From: CAIRDP01 sp037138335
GTDB lineage: Bacteria > Bacteroidota > Bacteroidia > Bacteroidales > FEN-979
Assembly (NCBI GenBank): GCA_037138335.1
Contig: JBAXIO010000007.1
Span: 1 to 64,000, forward strand
DNA length: 64,000 nt
Direction of reading: 5' to 3'
Under the pieces are notes generated by a model. It saw only the letters and a list, made by a program, of their open reading frames with translations, searched no databases and was not told the origin of the DNA. A program made the position numbers and the translations under genes. Positions 24,677 to 33,439 of this stretch are shown here, in pieces (position 1 is the stretch's first letter; each line of letters opens with the position of its first letter).

Positions 24677-25477
24677 TTATTTCAGGAAGAGCAGGCTGAT
24701 CGCTGCTTTTACATACATTTCGGGGCCGCTGGAAGGCCTGATCACGTTATAGTAGTAACCCAGATTGGCACTCATCATCTGCTTGCCGATATGGAAGGCC
24801 TTAATGCCTGCCAGCCCTACGGGCACTGTCCACGCCTGTACCGAAGGCAGATTCCAGTTGGCATAGATCTCGGGAGCATAGGATATGGCCCAGCCTTGTT
24901 TGAAGTTGTAATTCGCGAAGGCGTTGATGTAAAGCTGGTTGACGTCGGGCATGGAACCGTCGCCTGCAAAAGACCAGCGCTGGTTTACAAGGGCACCCAC
25001 CACCCAGTGTTTTAACATGAGCAATGCTACGCCAATAGGCCCTGCAGTCCATTTGCCTGAACACATTTCATAGGGAACACCGGTAGGAAAAGAAACCATT
25101 GGACCGAGACCCCAGATGAATTTTTTAGCTTTGGACGGTGCAAAATAGAATTGTAACTGTATGTCGCTCAGGCCCGACTTACTGACAGGCGAGGGCAGGA
25201 ATACTACGGGAATTATGGACCTGACGATCAGGTTCAACCCGCTGCTAAGTTTGATGGGAATTACCGGTTTAAGCTCAAGGGTTGATGCATACTTCTTATC
25301 GGGCCCCCAGTTGATGTTGCCGTAATATCCCAATGGGATCTGGATCATCGACTCCACCGGGTTCTGTGTCTTCTTAGCAAGTTCGGTCATGTCGACCTTC
25401 GGCTTGGCATCCTGGGCAAAAACTACCATCCCGGCCATAAGGAATTGAACAAGCAACAATAAAGCGTTTCGTTTCAT
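24677..25477 (-). CDS. Outer-membrane channel, phenol-degradation (MetA)/neuromedin U-like family
   Basis: The 266-residue protein has a signal peptide (1-21, ending VFAQ) and then alternating hydrophobic residues and glycines typical of a beta barrel, ending in LLFLK. The opening (ELAKKTQNPVESMIQIPLGYYGNINWGP) and the end (GYYYNVIRPSSGPEMYVKAAISLL) mark the family often called 'transporter, neuromedin U' or Phenol_MetA_deg. Relatives act as channels for hydrophobic compounds. Its ATG overlaps the stop of the preceding degenerate receiver gene (ATGA), a sign of coupled translation. A decayed second copy is at 18632-19258. Confidence 0.78.
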   Translation of the reverse strand: MKRNALLLLVQFLMAGMVVFAQDAKPKVDMTELAKKTQNPVESMIQIPLGYYGNINWGPDKKYASTLELKPVIPIKLSSGLNLIVRSIIPVVFLPSPVSKSGLSDIQLQFYFAPSKAKKFIWGLGPMVSFPTGVPYEMCSGKWTAGPIGVALLMLKHWVVGALVNQRWSFAGDGSMPDVNQLYINAFANYNFKQGWAISYAPEIYANWNLPSVQAWTVPVGLAGIKAFHIGKQMMSANLGYYYNVIRPSSGPEMYVKAAISLLFLK

Positions 25478-25875
25478 ATGGATTGTTTTAACTGCTTAAG
25501 CAAGTGCTTATTTATCAATGACAGCAATTCCTTTTCCCTGACGGGGGCCTGAAGAAATTCATCACATCCGCTTATAGAGGCGAGTTTCAGCGATTCCAAG
25601 GAAATGTATGCCGAAAGCAGGAATACCGGGATGTTATCCTTTAGGCTCTTCACCTTTTTCAACACTTCAAACCCGTTGCTGCCTGCCAGCTCAGTGGCAA
25701 GGATTACCAGGGCGATCTCAGGATGTTCCCTGAATTTATCGAGTATTTCTTCACTTGACCGGGCCGTAAGTATATTAAACTCCTTTTCGCCGAACATTTC
25801 ATAAAGTTCGTTTCGGTTATCGGGATGCCCTAAACCTAGGAGCACTGTGAAGGATGATGAGGGAATTACTGCCAT
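25474..25875 (-). CDS. Degenerate (pseudo-)receiver domain protein
   Basis: The 133-residue protein consists of a response-regulator receiver fold with no output domain. The phospho-acceptor Asp is replaced by Ala60 (VILATELAGSNG instead of an Asp there). The acidic pair near the N-terminus is changed to GHPD. The usual Lys of 'KP' is replaced by Ala110 in LQAPVREKEL; Ser88 (FLLSAY) is kept. It therefore cannot use the normal phosphorylation mechanism. The TGA stop overlaps the channel gene's start. No DNA-binding part exists, so it may act by protein contact. It is the first gene of the Ldi-type operon. Confidence 0.78.
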   Translation of the reverse strand: MAVIPSSSFTVLLGLGHPDNRNELYEMFGEKEFNILTARSSEEILDKFREHPEIALVILATELAGSNGFEVLKKVKSLKDNIPVFLLSAYISLESLKLASISGCDEFLQAPVREKELLSLINKHLLKQLKQSI

Positions 25876-26104
25876 GTAAATTTCAGGAAAACCAAAAGTA
25901 TTGCAGCTGTATGTGCAAAGTCAACTTTCAGAGGCGGAAAAACCTTGACACTTATTTGATGTTCAAACTCAACGCATTGATTATATGTGTAATACAATAG
26001 GGTTTCCAGGGCGGGCAGACGGGCCGGAAATCATGAATTGTTTTGTAATAAACTGATTTACTACAAGTTACTAATAAGACTCAGATAAATACAAGGCCTG
26101 GGAA

Positions 26105-28015
26105 TCAGAGAGATATAAGAAAACCTGTGAGACTTTCGGCATTGTCGAGCTCCAGTTTTTTCCTGACATGGTGGCGGGTCGTTTCAACGGTTGAGGTGCT
26201 TAGATAAAGCAAGCGGGCGATGTCTTTTGACGAAAGGTTAAGCCTGACCATGGCGCATACATGCAATTCGGTCCTGGTTAAGGAAGGTCCTTTGCTGAGA
26301 AGTTTTTCAAAAAAGGAAGGATGAAGTTGCTGAAAGGTATTCTCGAATTCGGCAAGGGGATCCTTTGAAGCTTCCCTGGTGATCTCGTCGAGTGCCCGGC
26401 TGAATTCTTCCTGGTCCTTTTTCCTTTGCAACCTCAGCATGAAAGGGAAAAGCTTCTCATGAACCGATCGATTGACCTGGGTAAGATCAGTACGTATGAG
26501 TGACTGGAAAACAAGCTCCTGTTCATTGAGCCTCGATTGAAATTCAAGATCACTGATCCTGGCTTCCTGCAGGTTGGCCTCCAGTCTTGCCTTTTCAAGT
26601 TCCAGTTCTCTATTACGTTTTTCCTGTTCCTCCCTGCATGCCATTTCTTCGGCCAGCAAGTTGAGCTGCTTTAGGTTTTTATAGCGGTAAATAAGCATCA
26701 GGATGATAAAAATAAAAGCCAGGGCCGAAAGCGCCAGGATGCCCGCCATGAAAATAAACCTGGAATGCTGGTATTGGATGTTTTTTTTCAGTAAAAGGTT
26801 CTCTGTTTCTTTGCGCTCTGTTTCGAATCTTGTTTTGAGCAAGGCGATCTCTTTTTGTTTGCCCAGGGAAAGAAGGCTGTCGGAAAGTTCCCTCCTCCAC
26901 AGGGCTGTTTCATAGGCTTCTTTGTAGTTGCCTGTTTTTGCCAGCATATCCTCCTTCCTTTCAAGTAAAGATGGCAGGTTTGATACCAGGCCGCGTTTTT
27001 TTGCCAGCCATATGGCGCTGTCGGAATACTTAAGCCCGTCGCGGGTCTTTCCTTCTTCGTCGGTGATTGCAGCCAGGGTGTGAAGTGCATACACTTCCCC
27101 GTCGGATATACCTTTACGGCGGCAAATGGCAAGCACATCTTCCATAGCCTGGCGTGCTTCCCTGTAATTCTTCTGGTTCTTAAGTACCAGCCCGGTATTG
27201 TACTGAACCTTTACCAGAGTGTTAGAATCATGGAGTTTTATAAGTATTTCCCGGGCCTGGCTGTAGCAGATCAGGGCCGAATCGAGCAAATCCAGCTTGC
27301 GGTATGTAATCCCCAGGTTCTGAAGTCCCATGGCATATTCACGGAGCAGGTTATTCTTCTTTCTGATTTCCAGGGCTTGGCGGATGTATTTGGCCGCTTC
27401 CCTGCAATCGCTAGTAAAGTTCAGGGTAAGCCCGATGTTTTCGAGTGCAAGAGCCTGGTTTTCATAATTCCCTGATCCGACAGTCAGTTTTGAGGCTTCT
27501 GTAAAGATTTTAACGGCCCCGGTATAATCGCCTTCGTCTCTTTTTATCATTCCCAGGCCGAGGGTAAAATTATTCTGTTCCTTTTTATTCCCGGTTTTCC
27601 CGGCTATAAAGAGGCCCTGTTCAAAACATTCCGCCGCTTTAAGGTTATCGCCCAGGTCGACATAAAGATTGCCTTTGTCTTCCAATGATTCCATGAGCAG
27701 GTTGCTGTCACCTGCTGATATGGCCATGGAAACGGCTTTGTTGATCAGTGCTGAGGCAGTGTCATATTTTGATTTACCGGAGCATATCCTTGATTCTCCA
27801 AGTAAAGCCCTGACCTGCTGTGGCAGGCTGGCGGCATTGCTCTCGCGCAGAATTGAAAGATAGAGGGAATCGGCTTTGGCAGGATCGCAATGGCTTAAGG
27901 AATCAGCCAGGCCGAGAACAGCTCCAGCCTTTGAAGAGTCCATCTTCCCGTGGGGATGACTACAGGAAAATATAAGGAAGAGTATAACTACCCCTGCCTT
28001 TACCAGTGATCTCAT
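26105..28015 (-). CDS. Membrane-bound TPR regulator with LuxR-type HTH
   Basis: The 636-residue protein has an N-terminal lipobox-like signal (LIFSCSHP), then tetratricopeptide repeats (about 60-360; e.g. ALENIGLTLNFTSDCREAAKY), a membrane span (about 415-440) followed by a coiled coil (KRNRELELEKARLEANLQEA), and a C-terminal LuxR HTH (about 580-636; RTELHVCAMVRLNLSSKDIARLLYLSTSTVETTRHHVRKKL). This is a one-piece transmembrane sensor-regulator: TPRs outside the inner membrane, DNA-binding end inside. It lies between the Ldi-type operon and the symporter operon on the same strand, a natural candidate to control them. Confidence 0.85.
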   Translation of the reverse strand: MRSLVKAGVVILFLIFSCSHPHGKMDSSKAGAVLGLADSLSHCDPAKADSLYLSILRESNAASLPQQVRALLGESRICSGKSKYDTASALINKAVSMAISAGDSNLLMESLEDKGNLYVDLGDNLKAAECFEQGLFIAGKTGNKKEQNNFTLGLGMIKRDEGDYTGAVKIFTEASKLTVGSGNYENQALALENIGLTLNFTSDCREAAKYIRQALEIRKKNNLLREYAMGLQNLGITYRKLDLLDSALICYSQAREILIKLHDSNTLVKVQYNTGLVLKNQKNYREARQAMEDVLAICRRKGISDGEVYALHTLAAITDEEGKTRDGLKYSDSAIWLAKKRGLVSNLPSLLERKEDMLAKTGNYKEAYETALWRRELSDSLLSLGKQKEIALLKTRFETERKETENLLLKKNIQYQHSRFIFMAGILALSALAFIFIILMLIYRYKNLKQLNLLAEEMACREEQEKRNRELELEKARLEANLQEARISDLEFQSRLNEQELVFQSLIRTDLTQVNRSVHEKLFPFMLRLQRKKDQEEFSRALDEITREASKDPLAEFENTFQQLHPSFFEKLLSKGPSLTRTELHVCAMVRLNLSSKDIARLLYLSTSTVETTRHHVRKKLELDNAESLTGFLISL

Positions 28016-28051
28016 AATTATAACAAATATATAAAAAAAGATCAGATCACT

Positions 28052-30229
28052 TCAGTTTTTTACCCAGTGGAATACATCCCTGACCAGGCACCAGCGGTGG
28101 TCCTTTGAGCGGGTTTGAACGCCTTCCATCCACCTTTTCTTAAGCATGGCGGTAGTTCCTTCGGTATCCTTGATCTGCAGCCAGTAATCCATATACCTGA
28201 CCAGTGGAAGGGCATCGGGGGGCATGAAATATGCGATCAGGAGGGGGTTCCCGAAGTCGGCGGGTATGACTGCCGTGAACCCGGGATGTGACATGGCATA
28301 GGCTTTTGCCTGCTCAAAGGTCCAGATGACAAAATCTATATCGGTGCGTGAGGCAAGTTCAAAATAATTATCAAGCAGTACCTTATGGTTTTCAGGGAAA
28401 AGTACGTTGCTGATCCTGATGAGGACGGGGCTGGTGAAAGTTCCTACGCTGTATTTTGTATTTCCAAGCACTTTCTCCCTGGTGGTGAGTTCCCCGGCGA
28501 TGGCTCCCCTGGCCAGGAGGGCAAGCGGACTTTGAAAATAGGGCCTGGTGGCAGGGAGTGCCTGGAGCCTCTCGTTCGTTACAAAAATGCCCCCTATTGC
28601 AATGTCGAACTCATGGTTTACCAGGTCATCTTCCATCCCGCCCCACTGGAAGGGTATGAACTGCAGCTTTACATTGAGATCCCTGGCAAGGTGGTACATG
28701 TTCTCAACGTCATATCCAACAAGCTCGCCGAATTCGTTGAAATAACAGAAGGGGATGATCCCGGCATTGTACCCGACCTGGAGAACCCCCGTCCTCCTGA
28801 TATGGTCCAGGCGGAAATGTGCGGCTGAGTCATGATCGGTTTGCGGCCTGGCCTGGCCTGGCCTGTAAACAACCGCACTGACGCTTTCGGTCAGCTCCCT
28901 GGGCAGCCTGTACTGAAGATAAGGCCTGTTTCTTTCCAGGAAAAGTTCCGGGCTGAACGCCCTCAGTACAAGGGTAAACGCTACAAGTACGATGAGACCC
29001 CCTGCAAGAGAAGTAAAGAATTTAACGGGGTTGAACTTCAGCTGTCCGTAAAAAGAGAAGGTGGCAAGCAGGGCCGTAAACACAAAGCCCATGACGCTGA
29101 GCGCAACCTGTCCGTACCTCGTGAAGATAGTTGTGGCTGCATAGAGGTCCTCGGTACCCGGGGGCAGTTTGAAAACAACAGATAAAAAATTGATTGAATT
29201 GACTGCCGCACTCGGGGTGCCTATCGTGGAAATAAGTGTAAGCGGGGGCAATAGTATCTTCTGGATGAGCCCAAAGTCTATCTTGTAGAAAAAACTGCAG
29301 AAATAAATGAATAAAAGTACGCCCAGGTTCCCGAGCTGTGCAAAGGGATAGGCGAGTGAAATATTCGTTCCTATCACGTCCTTCATCCTGTTATCGTTGA
29401 TTTTCCTGTCGCTGAGGAATTTCTCAATCGCCTGGGTGATGATAGGAAGAGCCACAACGCTCAGGGTCGTAACCAGGGCCAGGATGAAAGCCCCTTCCAG
29501 CTCCTTCATAAGTTCCCTGTACTTCAGGGGTACCAGGGATGTGATCAGTATGGGAAGTATCCAGAAGGTGAACAGGGCCGATCCTGCAAGGAAAACAATG
29601 ATGTACAGCAACAGCCCTTCGATCTCGGTCATCATCATGGTCCCTGTAACATTAGCAAACAATGCAAAAACGCCCAGGGGGGCAACCACGACCACCCAGT
29701 TCCAGATAGTAAGGCTGGCTGTTTTAATGGTCTCCATGATATCCAGAAGGGTATCCTTGTGTGAGACCCTTTGTATCGCCACACCATAGAGCAGCGTAAA
29801 GGCGACCACGGCGGGAATATAATTCTTCGAGATATCGCTGAAGATGTTGCCGGGGACGAAGACCGAAACCATATCCACGCCTTTTTTTGAGGCATCATTT
29901 ATAATGGATACAGGCACCAGCGGTTTGGGGAACACAAGGGAGAGCAGCATCATGGCAGCGAGGATGATAACCCATGCCAGGACGAAAACAAACCAACCCC
30001 GTTTAAACATGAGCTTTGCGGTAGGTGAATCCATTTTCCCCAGTCCGTGCAGCAGGGATGCGACGAGGTAGGGATATACGCACATGGCGAGGAGCTGAAC
30101 GTAAGCTTTGCCAAGGAATTCAAAGTATGACGCGTAATCACCTATGACGAGGCCGGTGAGGATCCCAAGGACCGCACCGACGAGGACCCTCACGGCGAGT
30201 TTACCGGTGTTTTGCCCTGCCGATGTCAT
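28052..30229 (-). CDS. Dicarboxylate/amino-acid:cation symporter fused to a solute-binding domain
   Basis: The 725-residue protein has two parts. Residues 1-430 are a DAACS/SDF symporter with many membrane spans, including LSYPFAQLGNLGVLLF-like and GTPSAAVNSINFLSVV segments of the family's re-entrant loops. From about 470 to the end comes a periplasmic type 3 solute-binding domain (VGYNAGIIPFCYFNEFGELVGYDVE, FDIAIGGIFVTNERLQ, FASRTDIDF). DAACS proteins import C4-dicarboxylates, glutamate or related acids. A covalent binding domain on such a symporter is uncommon. The ATG overlaps the stop of the preceding receiver gene. A relic of a second copy lies at 19267-19334. Confidence 0.88.
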   Translation of the reverse strand: MTSAGQNTGKLAVRVLVGAVLGILTGLVIGDYASYFEFLGKAYVQLLAMCVYPYLVASLLHGLGKMDSPTAKLMFKRGWFVFVLAWVIILAAMMLLSLVFPKPLVPVSIINDASKKGVDMVSVFVPGNIFSDISKNYIPAVVAFTLLYGVAIQRVSHKDTLLDIMETIKTASLTIWNWVVVVAPLGVFALFANVTGTMMMTEIEGLLLYIIVFLAGSALFTFWILPILITSLVPLKYRELMKELEGAFILALVTTLSVVALPIITQAIEKFLSDRKINDNRMKDVIGTNISLAYPFAQLGNLGVLLFIYFCSFFYKIDFGLIQKILLPPLTLISTIGTPSAAVNSINFLSVVFKLPPGTEDLYAATTIFTRYGQVALSVMGFVFTALLATFSFYGQLKFNPVKFFTSLAGGLIVLVAFTLVLRAFSPELFLERNRPYLQYRLPRELTESVSAVVYRPGQARPQTDHDSAAHFRLDHIRRTGVLQVGYNAGIIPFCYFNEFGELVGYDVENMYHLARDLNVKLQFIPFQWGGMEDDLVNHEFDIAIGGIFVTNERLQALPATRPYFQSPLALLARGAIAGELTTREKVLGNTKYSVGTFTSPVLIRISNVLFPENHKVLLDNYFELASRTDIDFVIWTFEQAKAYAMSHPGFTAVIPADFGNPLLIAYFMPPDALPLVRYMDYWLQIKDTEGTTAMLKKRWMEGVQTRSKDHRWCLVRDVFHWVKN

Positions 30230-30594
30230 TGTGAACCTCCGGTACGGGCCAATTTCCTGATCCTCGCTTCGAACTCCTTTTTGCCTGATCCCTTGTAGAG
30301 GACCTCATAACCGTTGAAGGGGCTGTTCAGCTCGTCGCGGTCCATGGTCAGGAGAATGGTTTTTGGAGGGGGAGTGATTCTTTCTTTTTTCCCGGCGCTG
30401 TCGCTGCAGGTTTGGTAAAGGTCTTCATCAACGAGCAGGATGTCGGCGGCAGTGTAGTTTGCGATCGCACTGCAGATGCTTTCAGGGGGTATGATGGCCA
30501 CCCTGAAATCCTCCACCTGTTCAAGCATGGTCTTCAGCCCCTGGCAGTAAGTCCGGTTCCCGTCCGATAGAGCGATCATGATCATAAAAAGCAT
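30226..30594 (-). CDS. Divergent receiver-like protein
   Basis: The 122-residue protein looks like a short, worn receiver domain: hydrophobic start with Asp11, an ILLVDEDLY segment with Asp56 in the phospho-acceptor position, and a C-terminal LYKGSGKKEFEARIRKL that keeps the usual Lys. The sequence is otherwise poorly conserved and there is no output domain. Its stop overlaps the ATG of the symporter fusion gene (ATGA), the same arrangement as the other receiver and channel genes at 25474-25477. Receiver identity is an inference; the fold-level match is only moderate. Confidence 0.65.
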   Translation of the reverse strand: MLFMIMIALSDGNRTYCQGLKTMLEQVEDFRVAIIPPESICSAIANYTAADILLVDEDLYQTCSDSAGKKERITPPPKTILLTMDRDELNSPFNGYEVLYKGSGKKEFEARIRKLARTGGSQ

Positions 30595-30625
30595 AATGAA
30601 TCAGCAATCGAAATTACGACGGCTG

Positions 30626-30635
30626 TCATCCGCAG
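30626..30635 (+). repeat. Dispersed motif TCATCCGCAG
   Basis: The motif lies 32 bases upstream of the receiver-like gene, but in the opposite direction to its transcription. Confidence 0.5.
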
Positions 30636-30768
30636 TCAACAGGAGAATTAATGAAAGGTCAAAGGGGATAACCTGAATTGCGGTCAGGGGAAACCCTGAA
30701 GGAACGGCATGAATCCCGGCTCCTGCACCGGGTCCGTCTAACGCTAAGGGGAAAAAGTACCCGGGACC

Positions 30769-30793
30769 GGTTAAGCAGCAGGCTGCTTTAACC
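30769..30793. terminator. Hairpin overlapping the end of the response regulator gene
   Basis: GGTTAAGCAGC and GCTGCTTTAACC pair with one bulge around a 2-base loop, and the regulator stop codon (30788) lies in one arm. No T-run follows on the minus strand. Confidence 0.35.
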
Positions 30794-31432
30794 GATGGAG
30801 TAATACTGGTTCCTTACGGCCCAGGCTATGAGCCCGGCTACATTGCGCACGCCGGCCTTGAGAAAGAGGTTTGAACGGTGGGTCTCAACGGTTTTGGCGG
30901 AGATGTGCAGGCGCTCCGATATTTCCTGGGAGGTATGGCCCTGGCAAATCAGCACCATGATCTCCACTTCGCGTGTCGTCAGCTCTTCTTCACCTCCTGA
31001 CTTCCCGTTATACCTGAAGGCGAGCTTCTGGAGTATCTCCTGGCTGAAACAGGTGCCGCCCCTGTGCACCGAGAGGATGGCCTGCTCCAGTTCGAACTTG
31101 TTGGCCTTCTTCAGGATGAAGCCCCTGGCCCCGGCCTGTATCATCTGGGTGTAATGGCCGGTATCGGAAAACATGGTAAGAGCGATCACCTTCAGTTCGG
31201 GTTTCACCTCAAGCGCTTTCTGGGTGGTAAGGGCGCCGCTCAGTACGGGCATTTCAATGTCCATAAGGGCTACATCCACAGAGGTCCCGGCAAGCGCCTC
31301 CACGAAACGGTTGCCGTCGGAAGTGTTGAACACCACCTCAAAGCCATCGATCTGGCTTAAAACAAGGATGATACCCTCCCTGAAGAGGTCGTGGTCGTCG
31401 ATGACCGCTATCCTGATCTTCTCCATAATCAA
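30788..31432 (-). CDS. NarL/LuxR-family response regulator
   Basis: In this 214-residue regulator the receiver domain (about 5-125) has DDH acidic residues, Asp58 in VALMDIEMPV and Lys108 or 109 in FILKKANKFEL. The LuxR HTH (about 150-210) carries LTTREVEIMVLICQGHTSQEISERLHISAKTVETHRSNL. It starts inside the stop of the kinase gene (4-base overlap), so the two are translated together. It is phosphorylated by the adjacent kinase and binds DNA. It is a plausible controller of nearby transport operons. Confidence 0.92.
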   Translation of the reverse strand: MIMEKIRIAVIDDHDLFREGIILVLSQIDGFEVVFNTSDGNRFVEALAGTSVDVALMDIEMPVLSGALTTQKALEVKPELKVIALTMFSDTGHYTQMIQAGARGFILKKANKFELEQAILSVHRGGTCFSQEILQKLAFRYNGKSGGEEELTTREVEIMVLICQGHTSQEISERLHISAKTVETHRSNLFLKAGVRNVAGLIAWAVRNQYYSIG

Positions 31433-33276
31433 ACGGGTATGCTTATATTGACTAAAATCCCTGCATCAGAGGAGCTTTCCATGACCAGGGTGCCGCCCGA
31501 CGACTCAACTCTGTTCCTGATGTTATGCAGGCCCATTCCGGTCTTGCTGCACAGTGCCGGGTCGAACCCCTTCCCGTTGTCGGAATAACGGACCAGGAGC
31601 TGGTTCCCCGAAAGACAGATATCGAGGGTGATCCGGCCGGCTTCGGCATGCTTCATGGTGTTGTTCAGCAGTTCGGTGATGCAGCGGTAAACGGTGAGTT
31701 CTGTTTTGGTGGAAAGTCCCTGTTCCAGGGAGGAGGTGAAAATGACTTCATACCTGCCCTGGGCGGTGAGAGGGGCCATCAGGTTGTTGAGGGCGGTCAT
31801 CAGCCCGTGTTTTTCAAGAACGTGCGGACTAATATTATGGGAGATCCTCGACACCTCGTCAATGGATTCGGAGATCACCGTTTGCAGCCTTTCCCTGATG
31901 GCTTCGCGGGTTTCGGGCTTTGCATCGAGGAAAGCCTGGAAATAGTGGTTGATGGCCGACAGCAGGGGCCCCAGCCCGTCGTGGAGGTCCCTGGCGATGC
32001 GCCTGCGTTCATTTGTTTCAGTTTCGAGAACCGCCCCGGCCAGCTTCTGCCTGATAGCCCCTTTCCTGCTGAGCCTGAAATAGAAGAAGCTGATGACCAG
32101 GGCCAGGGCGAGGGCTGCGATGAGGATGACAAGGAGGATGATCTGCCTGTGGTTGAATTCGTTCTTTTTCTGCTCCTCCCTGATCTTCTGCTCCTTGACG
32201 AAAAGATCGTAGCGGGCCGATTGCTCCACGATCTGGCTGTTCATCCTGTCCCTGAAGAACTCTGTCTGAAGCTGGTTGCAAAGAAGCAGGAACCCGTAGG
32301 CTTCGCGGTAGTCGCCGGCCGCAGTGTACACGTTTGCATACTGCCTGTAAAGGCGCATGTACAGGTTGCGGTTTTCCCATACCGGGGCCAGTCGTACCGC
32401 CTCCTGCAACGCTCCTATGGCCGCAAGGTGATCGCCTTTCCCCAGGTCAATGTTGCTCTGGTTTATAAGGGCGTTCATGGCCTGGAAGGGCATGCCGGAA
32501 GAGAGAAAATTGGAAATCGCCTGTTGCGACAGCTCGAAGGCCCTGCCGAAATCTTTCCTGAGCATGTACTGGTAGCTCAGTTCATTCTGGGCTGCCGCCA
32601 GGCCGGGTTTATCGCCTGTCATTTCAGAGAGTTCCCTGCAAAGCAGCGAGTATTTGAAAACCGAATCGGTGTAACTTCCGGCCGGGTTCCCGCATTCGTT
32701 GTAAAGGGCCGCGAGCCGGTTATAAGCATAGGCCCTGTTCCGGTCCGACATGGCGGCCGGCCTTTCCAGCAGGGTTTCTATCAGCGAGATCCCTTTGTGG
32801 TATTCCTGTTTCTGCCGGTAGGCCTCGCAAAGCTCTAACCTCGTATGGTCGGCATCGCCCGAATTCCCCGGCAGTACCTCCAGGGCCTTCATCAGCAGGG
32901 GTATGGCCAGGTCGGGCAAAGAGCGTTCGAGGTAACGCCTGGCATAAAACTGAAGGGAGTCCCTCAGGGTGAGGGGACCGGGAGCAGCGAACATGCTCCA
33001 TTCAGCTTTGCCGGTTTTAGCCGCTTCGTATATCTTCATCTGCAGGTACCCCAGCCTGGCCCGCTGCAAATCGGAAAGGGGTTCCACTGATGCAGTAAGG
33101 ATCTCAAGGTATTTCCCGGAAGCCCCGGCATCGGAATGAAGGCATCCCATTGCTTTGTCATAAATGGAATCGAACTGCGCCCTGGAAAGGCGGTCCTGGC
33201 CATGCAGGGTGGCCGACAGCAGGATAAGGGCTATAAAAGCCGCAGTTGTCTTACCGGTTCTGCTCAGGATAAACAT
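31429..33276 (-). CDS. NarX-like sensor histidine kinase with TPR sensor region
   Basis: The start at 33276 gives a signal or anchor sequence (MFILSRTGKTTAAFIALILLSATLHG); the frame is open 18 codons further upstream. The 615-residue protein has helical repeats of TPR type (about 40-350), a membrane span (about 370-390), then a HisKA_3 dimerisation segment with the phospho-accepting His in RRIARDLHDGLGPLLS. The ATPase domain has ELLNNTMKHAEAG (N-box) and VRYSDNGKGFDP. It phosphorylates the following response regulator. The signal sensed by the periplasmic repeats is unknown. Confidence 0.9.
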   Translation of the reverse strand: MFILSRTGKTTAAFIALILLSATLHGQDRLSRAQFDSIYDKAMGCLHSDAGASGKYLEILTASVEPLSDLQRARLGYLQMKIYEAAKTGKAEWSMFAAPGPLTLRDSLQFYARRYLERSLPDLAIPLLMKALEVLPGNSGDADHTRLELCEAYRQKQEYHKGISLIETLLERPAAMSDRNRAYAYNRLAALYNECGNPAGSYTDSVFKYSLLCRELSEMTGDKPGLAAAQNELSYQYMLRKDFGRAFELSQQAISNFLSSGMPFQAMNALINQSNIDLGKGDHLAAIGALQEAVRLAPVWENRNLYMRLYRQYANVYTAAGDYREAYGFLLLCNQLQTEFFRDRMNSQIVEQSARYDLFVKEQKIREEQKKNEFNHRQIILLVILIAALALALVISFFYFRLSRKGAIRQKLAGAVLETETNERRRIARDLHDGLGPLLSAINHYFQAFLDAKPETREAIRERLQTVISESIDEVSRISHNISPHVLEKHGLMTALNNLMAPLTAQGRYEVIFTSSLEQGLSTKTELTVYRCITELLNNTMKHAEAGRITLDICLSGNQLLVRYSDNGKGFDPALCSKTGMGLHNIRNRVESSGGTLVMESSSDAGILVNISIPV

Positions 33277-33439
33277 GTTTAAAACTTGAATGTGATAAAG
33301 GTACGAAGTAATTTTCGAAATCTGTTTCATGTGTGCGCAACGGAATAATTGGTACCTTTATATGCGGGTTAATCACATTTTGAAAATTGTAAAAAACACC
33401 CTGCCTCCACTTGAATAAAAACCAATTAAAAACTATAAT

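Noticed and set aside
31525..32838. Open frame of 437 codons opposite the histidine kinase gene
   Set aside because: The kinase frame on the minus strand has all expected motifs; the plus frame has none and arises from base composition.
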